Of a DNA stretch of 64,000 nucleotides, positions 56,655-64,000 are shown piece by piece. The position numbers and the translations under genes are program-made. Source of the stretch: Pseudopithomyces maydicus (Eukaryota; Ascomycota; Dothideomycetes; Pleosporales; Didymosphaeriaceae); NCBI GenBank assembly GCA_026873275.1, contig JANTUC010000004.1, forward strand, positions 930,001 through 994,000, read 5' to 3'. Numbering within the stretch: position 1 is the first letter of the stretch; every line of letters starts with the position of its first letter. A model generated the notes under the pieces. That model made no database searches. It saw only the letters and a program-made list of their open reading frames with translations, and was not told where the DNA came from.

Positions 56655-57368
56655 TCAGTTCTGACCCCACCACAGCTGGGACTTTCGCTCCTTCCAATTA
56701 TCAAACTTTCCCTCTGCACGATCGACCATGGCCTGCTCGGCCTCCGCCTGCCAGGTCTTGCCGAGGTGGCCGTTCTCGAGATCTTCTTTGAACTTGGCGA
56801 CATCAGTACGGAAGAGATTGAAATTGATATTGAACTCTCTGGGGCGCGCGTCCTCGACAGCGGTGCCGGAGCGAAGGTTGTCGGCAAGCCTGTCGTTGAT
56901 GAGGTTGCTGGGGAGCAGAGCAAGAATATCCAACTTCTGCTCTGGGATCAGACAGGTCCACGCTCCAGGCTCCAACAGCATGTGAAATACATCGGTCTTC
57001 TTGAGGCGACTGTTGGCGTTGGTAGTGACAAAGACCGGTTCATAGACCTTGCTGCCGGCTGTCTTGCGGGCTGGTGGAGCTTTTGCTTTAGGAGATGGGA
57101 GGAGATCGGTGAAGCGCTGAGGAGCTTTGCGGATTCGGGCACTGGAACGAGTGCCTACGGGAGGTGCCGCGAGAGCCTTCTTCGTACGTTTATTCGGTGC
57201 GATCTTGACCTGCAAGTCGCCGATACGGACATGAGGGCGCTTCTTGCTGCCGGTTGAATTGTGCGACTCGGCCGAGTACGTTGGAGTTGGAGAGGAGCTT
57301 GCTTCAACGCAGGCATCCAGTGGGGCGGAATAGGCCTCAGTAGAGGAGGTGTTGATGCTTGGAGTCAT
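56655..57368 (-). CDS. ASX-homology / DEUBAD-domain protein
   Basis: DEUBAD domains bind and regulate UCH-type deubiquitinases in chromatin complexes; fungal members are uncharacterised. From ATG 57366-57368, 237 residues, single exon. The N-terminus is Ser/Thr-rich, with basic KKRPHVRIGDLQVKIAPNKR and RSSARIRKAPQRFTDLLPSP, likely nuclear localisation. The domain: SRLKKTDVFHMLLEPGAWTC, LIPEQKLDILALLPSNLIND, FNLFRTDVAKFKEDLENGHL, GKTWQAEAEQAMVDRAEGKF, ending KSQLWWGQN. The same frame is open for about 460 bases upstream of this ATG, through a Glu-Ala-Ser-Ser-Thr-Gln repeat, so the true protein may be longer. Confidence 0.85.
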   Translation of the reverse strand: MTPSINTSSTEAYSAPLDACVEASSSPTPTYSAESHNSTGSKKRPHVRIGDLQVKIAPNKRTKKALAAPPVGTRSSARIRKAPQRFTDLLPSPKAKAPPARKTAGSKVYEPVFVTTNANSRLKKTDVFHMLLEPGAWTCLIPEQKLDILALLPSNLINDRLADNLRSGTAVEDARPREFNINFNLFRTDVAKFKEDLENGHLGKTWQAEAEQAMVDRAEGKFDNWKERKSQLWWGQN

Positions 57369-57448
57369 GACTGGCGAGTGGCTTTTGTTTGGTGGTGCAG
57401 GTGAATTCCGGTATTGGTAGGAACAGAAGGCGGCACTGTTTGTAGTAC

Positions 57449-57668
57449 CGAAGGAGGCTTCTTGGGTGGAAGAGGCTTCTTGGGTGGAAGAGGCTTCTTG
57501 GGTGGAAGAGACTTGTTGAGTGGAAGAGGCTTCTTGGGTGGAAGGAGCTTTTTGAGTGGAAGAGACTTGTGGAGTGGAAGAGGCTTCTCGAGTGGAAGAG
57601 ACTTGTTGAGTGGAAGAGGCTTCTTGAGTGGAGGAGGCTTCTTGAGTGGAGGAGACTTCTCGAATGGA
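57449..57668 (-). repeat. 18-bp minisatellite, about 12 units
   Basis: Imperfect tandem 18-bp units (plus strand GTGGAAGAGGCTTCTTGG type). On the minus strand, in the phase of the DEUBAD frame, each unit reads (Q)EASST or QVSST. No stop occurs between the repeats and the DEUBAD ATG. Above the repeats a longer related unit (KPSLPASST, KPSLSASS) continues. Confidence 0.85.
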
Positions 57669-57763
57669 CGAGGCTGAAAGAGAGGGTTTGATAGACGATT
57701 TCTGAAAGGTGGATGAGGCTGGAAGAGAGGGTTTGAGAGACGGTTGCTGAGAGGTGGAAGGCC

Positions 57764-57771
57764 TATATATA
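57764..57771 (-). promoter_or_regulatory. TATA box upstream of the DEUBAD gene
   Basis: TATATATA on the minus strand, about 395 bases upstream of the first ATG. If used, the 18-bp repeats would be transcribed. Confidence 0.4.
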
Positions 57772-58204
57772 CATAAGCGCGGGGCTGGGAGGCGCGCTCT
57801 GCTGCTATTGTGGGGTATTGTCTATTGTCATAGCTATTGTCGTTTGCCGGGTGAAGGTGAAAAGAGCGTCTCACAATATGATGGGGGAGCGCAGGACAAG
57901 CGCGGTGAAGGGGAAAGCGAGCGAGAAGGGCAATGTGTTGAGCCGGGCTTGACGGTGCGCAGGTGAATAGCAGAATCAAGAGAGCAGCAGACAGGGGAAT
58001 GGCGCCCCAGATGGGCAGGAAGGAGCAGCCGACGGGCAACGAAATGGCATGGTAGGTTTGGGTAGGAAATGCAGGTTCACATACCGTGCAGGGCGAGACA
58101 TGGCGCCTAAGCACGTCGGGGACAGAAGCACATGTTCAGGTGCACGCCTCACTGCAGGTGGCAGAATTCAGATGGCAGATGCATGTTCACCAGGGCAGTC
58201 GATG

Positions 58205-58252
58205 GGGTCTGTTACTGGGTCTGTTACTGGGTCTGTTACTGGGTCTGTTACT
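58205..58252 (+). repeat. 12-bp tandem repeat, four perfect copies
   Basis: GGGTCTGTTACT four times in succession, about 200 bases upstream of the SEC22 start, probably promoter or 5' UTR. Confidence 0.95.
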
Positions 58253-58450
58253 CCAACCATCCGCTGCTGTCCGTGCTTTTCCCGTGGGTGGTAGGTCCAC
58301 GTCGGTAATCCGCACTCGCAGGTGGCCGCTTCTCGAGCCACGGTAGCGCTCGACACAGACACGCAGCCTCTCTGCCTGCGCACGCCGTCTCGACGCCTGC
58401 ACGGTTGCTAACCTTGGAAGTACTTTTCGCCTGTTCGGCACCTGCGCAAG

Positions 58451-59277
58451 ATGATAGAGCACACAGTCGTGTCCCGGCTGGAAGGCAGTACGTCACCCTT
58501 CCTGGAGACAATGCGCAAGCACCCGCGCTGGTGCAGGCAGGGCAGCTAACAGTGCGCAGGTCTGGTGCTGTGCGCCTCGACTGAACTGCGAGAGGTACCA
58601 CGAGCCTGCATCGCATCCACCTCCGCCCGCTGACGGCTTCCAGTTGGACCCCGAACTCAACGAGGTCATCAACAAGGCCAAGCTCGTCCAGCGCCGCCTG
58701 AACCGCAACTCGGAGCCCCAGGGCAGCATCGAGAGCGGCAAGTACACATACCACTACTCCATCAACGACCGCGCCGACCTGGCCTTTCTGTGCATATGCA
58801 ACCGCTCCTACCCTCGCAAACTGGCCTTCACCTACCTCTCCGATCTGCAGACCGAGTTCGAGAACATCTACAAGCCCGACGCCTACAGCGGCCCCACCCT
58901 GCGCCCGTATGCCCTGAACGGATTCGACAAGTACATCCAGCAGACCAAGGAGACATACCAAGATACCCGCGCTACCCAGAATCTGGACAAGCTGAACAGC
59001 GAGCTGAAGGATGTCACCAAGGTCATGACCAAGAACATCGAGGACCTGCTGTACAGGGGAGACAGTCTCGAGCGCATGGGTGACATGTCGAGCCGGTTAC
59101 GGGAAGACAGCAGGAAGTACCGGAAAGCGGCTGTAAGGATCAATTGGGAGTTGTTGTTGAAGCAGGTAACTATCTTCGGCCCAAACGTCCTGTCCACCAA
59201 GCTGACCATGTCCAGTATGGCCCTTTGGCGCCCTTGGTTTGTTCATAATCTTCTTCATCTGGTGGCGTTTCTTGTAG
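58451..59277 (+). CDS. SEC22: SEC22 v-SNARE (one-base frame break before the membrane anchor)
   Basis: Sec22 is the longin-domain R-SNARE of ER-Golgi traffic. Exons: 58451-58487, 58560-58594, 58644-59165, 59216-59277. Seen: MIEHTVVSRLEG and LVLCAST (longin start), QRRLNRNSEPQGSIESG, FLCICNRSYPRKLAFTYLSD, LRPYALNGFDKYIQQTKETY, the SNARE motif NLDKLNSELKDVTKVMTKNI with LLYRGDSLERMGDM, and RKAAVRINWELLLKQ. Exon 4 should give YGPFGALG and the anchor LFIIFFIWWRFL. As written, CCCTTTGGCG (59221-59230) puts the anchor one base out of phase and the frame would end PLVCS. One more T restores 218 residues, the normal family length. This is a sequence error or an anchor-less allele. Confidence 0.9.
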
Positions 59278-60084
59278 GGTTACCACCCGCCGATTTTTTG
59301 TGTACCAAAACCAGTCTACCCAAAAGCGCATCGAGCAGCTCCTGTTGAAGGATCCCGCGGAGGCCTGAGCCGAACTGGCTGTATCTAGGTGGTTCATTCA
59401 GTAGTCAAACACATGAAGAGTGCTTTGCTGATATGGATGGCCATGAAATAGTAGAGAATACCCAATTGAGATTTGAATGATACATCTGCATCGCTCGATG
59501 AGAGCCATTTTACTTCGGCAGCCTACACGTTGCATACCCCATCAACTCTTGGCAAAGCGGTGTAAGCAATCCTGGCAAGAGTAGTCTACCTAGGTAAAAT
59601 TGGTTCGCGCCGCATTACGCCTGATAAGCCCTGCCTGTCTCTCGTTGGACCGTTGCAGTGTGGAAAGGATTCCTTCGATGGACCAGACCGGTTTCCTCAT
59701 TTGGCTGTGGGCAAGACCTTCAATTTCTTGACTTGCCCTGTTAGAGCGCACCATACGCAGATATCCGCAATCTTGCACAGCGTCCAACTTGACGAAACCT
59801 GTCTAATTAAACGATAGTGTCGAATTGAACAACAAAGCTCCATAGTATTATACTGGAATTGAGCGATGTAGAAGTCCGTTCGCCTTTCACATGTGGGGCG
59901 GAAGATGCCGAAAGTCTAACCGGCAGTACCACGAGGGCCCTTATGTGTCTGGCGCTCAAATCCAGGTCTAGTTTCACCTAGGTACAAGTATATAAGCCGG
60001 TCCTTCACATGAGCATATTCTCTGCAACCTCTTTTCCAAATTATACACTCAAATAAATAATACATTGACAACACACGACCCCGC
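59278..60084. other. Intergenic, no gene seen
   Basis: 3' flank of SEC22 and the promoter of the hydrolase gene. Small frames (59590-59787, 59916-60158, both minus) lack support. Confidence 0.4.
59989..59996 (+). promoter_or_regulatory. TATA box of the alpha/beta hydrolase gene
   Basis: TATATAAG about 90 bases upstream of the ATG at 60085. Confidence 0.5.
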
Positions 60085-61066
60085 ATGTCTAGCTCAAAAC
60101 CCCAACTTGTGCTCCTCCCAGGTGCCTGGCACAAGCCGAACTGCTTTTCCCTCATCATACCTAAACTTGAAGCTGCCGGCTATACTGTCCACACGACACA
60201 GCTCCCCTCTGTCACCGACAGCAATCCCCCAGAGGACCTCAACTCTGATATTGACACTGTCCGTTCCATCGTCGATGGCGCTATCGGTTCTGGCAACGAT
60301 GTTGTGGTCGTACCTCATTCGTGGGCAGGCATTGTTGCAGGTTCCGCATTAATTGGCTACAGTAAGAAAGAAAGAGAGGCAAAAGGTCAAAGGGGGGCGT
60401 GGTGAGGTGTGGATGTACGTCAAAATCATATACAAAGTGTGTGAATGCTTGCTACAAGGGAAATACCTCTCTCACTAAGCAAAAAACACCACGCTGAATA
60501 TTCCTCTTATTTTTACGACTGACATTGTATCAGACATGTGTGCTTTCATGGCGCCTGAAGGCCTTAGTTTGTGGGACGCTATCGGACAAACCCCTCCACC
60601 GTGGTGGTCTATAAAGGTAGGGCATGGATATACACTTTCCCCCTCCCGCCCCCCTTTCTTCTTCTTCCAATGGCCAGCATACACGAGAGCTTTGAATCTC
60701 CCTAACAGCTACCGACAGGACAATGAATTCTCCGTTCTTGCCGACTCAGCTCAAGACATCTTCTACAACGATCTGCCAGCAGAACAGCGCGCCTACTGGT
60801 TTTCCCAATGTTCACGCTCGCACAGCTTTCATACCAAGAAGGCAAAAGCTACGCATGAGTCGTGGCTTGAAATCCCGACGCACTATCTAGTGTGCGAGGA
60901 CGATCAGGCTATACCGCTGCCTCAGCAAGAATTTATGGCTGGCATGGTCAAAGAAAAGGGCGGGGAAATTCAGACGACGAGATTTAAAAGTAGTCATAGC
61001 CCGTTTTTGAGTCGCCCAGAAGAGACGGTTGAGTGGATAAGGAGGGTCGCCGGAGAGGAAATATAA
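60085..61066 (+). CDS. Alpha/beta hydrolase, unknown substrate; exon 1/2 junction unresolved
   Basis: N-terminal exon from ATG 60085: QLVLLPGAWHKPNCFSLIIP (oxyanion region), SVTDSNPPEDLNSDIDTVRS, then VVVVPHSWAGIVAG with the nucleophile Ser in HSWAG. Second exon from 60534: MCAFMAPEGLSLWDAIGQTP, PPWWSIK, a 102-nt intron (60617-60718), DNEFSVLADSAQDIFYNDLP, the acidic residue in YLVCEDDQAIPLPQQ, and the catalytic His in FKSSHSPFLSRPEETVEW. The family includes esterase- and AB-hydrolase proteins often near secondary metabolism genes, but none is seen here. The junction between 60390 and 60533 does not keep phase with any GT-AG pair I tried. A G6 run at 60392-60397 could hold an indel, or a small exon is missed. 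Confidence 0.75.
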
Positions 61067-61502
61067 TCGGTGGACAGCTCGGTGATGTTTTCCTTTGCCT
61101 CTCAGAAATCAACTACCATGCCATCGCGTTTAGTACAGCACCACCAAATCCACTTGTTAAGGTTTGTGACATTGATATTTGATACCACAATAGAAAATCA
61201 GAGGCCCTTACAAGTTCTTAATTCTTGTCACATGTGTGGACGTACTCCAGGGCTCTAACGGTACTATATGTAGCGGAGTTCACATCTCGGTGTATTCCTC
61301 AATTCATCACAGTGTGATGATAATCATTTTTTTTGCGTCGTGATACATGTTACGAGATGCTAGATTGCGTAGTATCTTCCAGAACTTGATGCTCGCAGCA
61401 CATAGCCCCCCAAAAAATAAGATGCAACCTAGTTCCTTTCGTAACCATGATTATGCAGTCCAACGCCCCAACACCATGCTAAATGCAATACAAAATCTGT
61501 TT
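61067..61502. other. Convergent 3' flanks
   Basis: AT-rich spacer between the hydrolase and RFC4 stops; a TTTTTTTTT-type run near 61328. Nothing coding. Confidence 0.4.
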
Positions 61503-62665
61503 TTACTTTGACGGTATGAAGAAAAGCTGGGGTTGCATGTTGATTTTGCAAAGGCGAGCGACGCAGCCGGAAAGCTGGAGGAGGGTTTGTACGCCTTCAA
61601 GGATGCGCATGTGGGTGAAGCCGATTTCCTGCACCAGTTAGCCTTGTTTTGTTTACATGAGATGGCACACGTACCTTGATGAACTCCAACTTGGCGTGCT
61701 CGCTCAAGGTGTCAATCGTTTTCGTGACCTTGAACATGGTGCTGATGATATCGTGACAGCTGTATCCAAGATCCCAAAGCTCCTTCAACGACGTAAGAGC
61801 ATCATCCACTTTACACTCGTAGCATGCCTTGATCATAGCCTGGACCTTGATTGGATGCGGGCTGTCGACCACCTTGAAAACGTTGTCTCCGTTTACGAAA
61901 CCGAAACCTGCATGAGTCGACTGCAGGTTGTTGATGGCCTGTCGCATGTCACCCTCGGCGGAGAAAACGAGGGCAGCGATGCCGTCGTCGGAGAACTGCA
62001 CCTCCTCTGCTTCACACACTTGCATGAGACGGCGCACGATCTGCGCATCGGTGAGGCGAGCGTAACGTAGGATTGCACAACGGGATTGCAGAGGCTCGAT
62101 GATCTTGTTCGATTGGTTGCAGGCGAAAGCGAAGCGCGTGGTGCTGCTGTAAATTTCCATGGTCCGTCGCAAGGCTTGTTGCGCTCCACTGGTCATGCTG
62201 TCTGCCTCGTCGAGGATGACCAGCTTTTGCCTGCCTGGTGGCAAAGTGACCTTCTTCTGTGCGAAGCCCTTTATCCTGTTCCTGACCACATCGATACCAC
62301 GCTCGTCGGAGGCGTTGAGCTCAAGCACGGCCTCCTTGTATGCATCACCAAGCAACTGTCGTGCAAGGCATAGAATCGACGTTGTCTTTCCGATACCCGG
62401 CATGCCTGAAATGATGACGTGCGGCATGTTTCCATCTTTGGCAATTATTTTGAGGCGCTCGATGGTCTCCGTGTTTCCAACAACATCATCCAGGAAGACC
62501 GGTCGGTATTTCTCGACCCTTTCTCACATGTTAGCTGAAAGCGGCCGGTAAGCCTCAGTAAGAAACGACTCACCAGGGCAGCTCATAGTTGGCGCCTCCT
62601 CGTGCGTTGGGATTGGCCTTGATGCCGTTGCTGGCGGCGGCTTTCGACGACTCTGCTTTGGCCAT
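61503..62665 (-). CDS. RFC4: Replication factor C subunit (yeast Rfc4 / animal RFC2 type)
   Basis: AAA+ clamp-loader subunit for PCNA, also part of the Rad17/Rad24 loader of the 9-1-1 clamp. Exons 62574-62665, 61675-62518, 61503-61628, totalling 353 residues with phases matching. Seen: YELPWVEKYRPVFLDDVVGN, Walker A SGMPGIGKTTS, ELNASDERGIDVVRNRIKGF, Walker B LVILDEADSM, the sensor/arginine region STTRFAFACNQSNKIIEPLQ and SRCAILRY (SRC box), then the helical collar. The last exon gives EIGFTHMRILEGVQTLLQLS. Length and motif order are normal. The Rfc4 assignment rests on the conserved N-terminal and RGIDVVRNRIK signatures. Confidence 0.93.
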
Positions 62666-63527
62666 ATCGGAGGAGGTTGTCCACGTCGTGGGGCTCCGAC
62701 GCGAAACGCGTATGTGAATCGCGTCTTCACGAGCACGAGCTAGACCTATATTGGAAGCTCACGTGCAACCACCCCCAGGGCTCCAGCTCCAGTGGACCAG
62801 TCCCAGCTCCCAGGGCTGAGGTCCCGATTGTCAAGAGGGCGTGATTCTTGGATTGCCCACACAGTATAACTCCAGCTTCCATGTCGTTCGCACATGGCCA
62901 GGGATGCAGTTTCAGAGCCTCATGCCCAGCCACCTTTCGGGGCGTTTGCCATTCATTTCCTGTTCCTGGTGGTCGGCGAGCAAGCCACCCTTGGACGTAG
63001 GCTGACCACGTTCCTTTGGACCTAGATGCACGCCTTGCGAAGAACAAAGGCCTCGAAGCTCGCCGACCAGCCGTACACATGACAGTTAGGGTACTATTGT
63101 GGCAACGCTAACAATGTCGAGCCACAGGGCGCGTGGATCAAGAAATGACAATGGCAAGCATTAAGCGTGGTCGACAGCGTCCACGCACGAGATGGGGCAC
63201 AAAGGACGGGTCTCAACAGCAACACACGCACAGCAACCCAACAGCGTCTACAGGAAGGACCATTGCTGCACCAGCGAGTCTCAACCGTGCAGTGTGCCCA
63301 AGTGGGACGATGAGTGCCATGGCGGCAGAAGATGCACGCATGTCCAATGTAGGCTCCTAGGCACCCGGTATTTGGTACCCGATAGACTGCCGTCACAAAA
63401 TAGAACGGACAAGTAGGATGTATACGAATGCCAAAGAGCACCGCCACGCGCCAGGCAATCCGGTGATGGCAAAAAGACAAAGCCTGTTGGCTCAGGAGTG
63501 CCCAGGGACCAAGCCGCCGCGCCATAG
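62666..63527. other. Intergenic, no gene seen
   Basis: Promoter side of RFC4, then spacer. Frames on both strands at 62727-63525 have low-complexity translations without domains. Confidence 0.4.
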
Positions 63528-63770
63528 TTAAATAGGTCGGCAGAGCGTCGTCAGTGCCGCTGGATCCCGGCCTCGAAACAAATCTGGTGGATACGCGTCA
63601 TCGCCATCGCTAATTATCGCCTCAGCCCTCTCATATACCCCGTATAGCCTCAGCAGCTCTCTCGTAAACAAACCCTTCTCTCTCTCCTGGTCGCCAGCAT
63701 CAGGCATTGCCCTGTTTTCCCACAATTGCTCGTTGCGTTTGGCTTTTTGTGCCGTTTGCATTGCGTGCAT
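63528..63770 (-). CDS. Small hypothetical protein, 80 residues
   Basis: ATG-initiated single frame with charged, helical composition (KAKRNEQLWENRAMPDAGDQ, LFTRELLRLYGVYERAEAII, DAYPPDLFRGRDP). No signal peptide or membrane segment. Composition is far more protein-like than neighbouring frames, which is the only support. It may be one exon of a larger gene. Confidence 0.4.
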   Translation of the reverse strand: MHAMQTAQKAKRNEQLWENRAMPDAGDQEREKGLFTRELLRLYGVYERAEAIISDGDDAYPPDLFRGRDPAALTTLCRPI

Positions 63771-63905
63771 AGCTGCTAGCTACCACCTGTGACCTGTCGC
63801 AGGTACGCTACATTACCCCGGCTCCCGTCGCACATCGATCCCGATACGGAACCCTAACCTGTTGAGTGTCAGAAGCGTTTAGCCGCGTTGCTTCCGACAG
63901 TGCTG

Positions 63906-63911
63906 TATATA
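63906..63911 (+). promoter_or_regulatory. TATA box of the edge gene
   Basis: TATATA 44 bases upstream of the ATG at 63950. Confidence 0.4.
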
Positions 63912-63949
63912 CAAGACGCTCAATACCGACACCTTTCTACTATCCGATA

Positions 63950-64000
63950 ATGAAGGGCTCAACGCTGGCGTTGGCCGCGGAGTTGGTGACGTCGGCGTGT
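63950..64000 (+). CDS. 5' start of a gene truncated by the window edge
   Basis: ATG at 63950 followed by 17 open codons (MKGSTLALAAELVTSAC) to the edge, with a TATA box 44 bases upstream. The residues could begin a signal peptide, but too little is visible to say. Confidence 0.4.
   Translation, partial: MKGSTLALAAELVTSAC

Noticed and set aside
57414..57677. Plus-strand Gly-rich frame (FLGGRGFLGG) as a structural protein
   Set aside because: Another shadow of the same 18-bp repeat; no signal peptide, promoter or end signals.
57365..58114. Minus-strand frame with KKPLPP/NKSLP repeats as a proline-lysine-rich protein
   Set aside because: It is the alternate phase of the 18-bp minisatellite. 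The phase continuous with the DEUBAD protein is the better candidate, and this frame has no ATG near its start.
1..64000. tRNA genes, rRNA and CRISPR arrays
   Set aside because: No cloverleaf with a TTCRANNC arm near a matching A box was found by eye, no rRNA core sequence, and no spaced direct repeats of CRISPR type.

Overview
The window is nuclear DNA of a filamentous ascomycete. Most genes are split by short GT-AG introns, largely 40-110 nt. The proteins are typical of Pezizomycotina: a HET-domain protein, alpha-arrestins with a PPxY motif, an ASX/DEUBAD protein, a DUF1275 membrane protein and a secreted bicupin oxalate decarboxylase. Dothideomycetes/Pleosporales is my best guess from protein style; I cannot prove it without a search.

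Layout. 0.5-10.7 kb: a GPI-anchored wall protein, a small mitochondrial membrane protein, the Erf2-type palmitoyltransferase, an Ash1-type SET histone methyltransferase and an FBPase/SBPase-family phosphatase. 11-19 kb: an AT-rich, gene-poor stretch with an F-box-like protein, an 83-residue secreted cysteine protein and a damaged-looking HET gene. 19-24 kb: choline/ethanolamine phosphotransferase, a NIPSNAP protein and a peroxiredoxin. 24-31 kb: a possible small secreted protein, a tandem-repeat protein, a HAD hydrolase, and MAK16 and MSS1/MnmE sharing a 242-bp divergent promoter. 31.3-39.2 kb: about 8 kb with no convincing large gene. 39.2-54.4 kb: HUS1, an alpha-arrestin, a hypothetical protein, an RS-rich protein, a hexose-type transporter, a zinc-finger protein, oxalate decarboxylase and DUF1275. 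54.8-64 kb: a second arrestin-like protein, a DEUBAD protein with an 18-bp coding-type minisatellite upstream, SEC22, an alpha/beta hydrolase, RFC4, a small hypothetical gene and a gene start at the edge.

Most genes are unrelated housekeeping functions: membrane lipid synthesis, SNARE traffic and palmitoylation, the DNA damage clamp and clamp loader (HUS1, RFC4), ribosome and mitochondrial tRNA maturation, and chromatin. I see no biosynthetic cluster. The AT-rich HET/small-secreted-protein stretch is the most accessory-like part.

Main result of the hunt: four conserved genes (ERF2, ASH1, the FBPase-family gene and SEC22) each read perfectly except for one place where exactly one base is missing, each time at a short homopolymer. 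This points to sequence/assembly deletions, or less likely to real lesions. Other notable items are a 10-nt micro-exon in the choline/ethanolamine phosphotransferase gene, a 13-nt micro-exon in HUS1, and an MSS1 reading frame that stops just before the expected C-terminal CIGK motif. All joins were made by hand from splice consensus and protein continuity.
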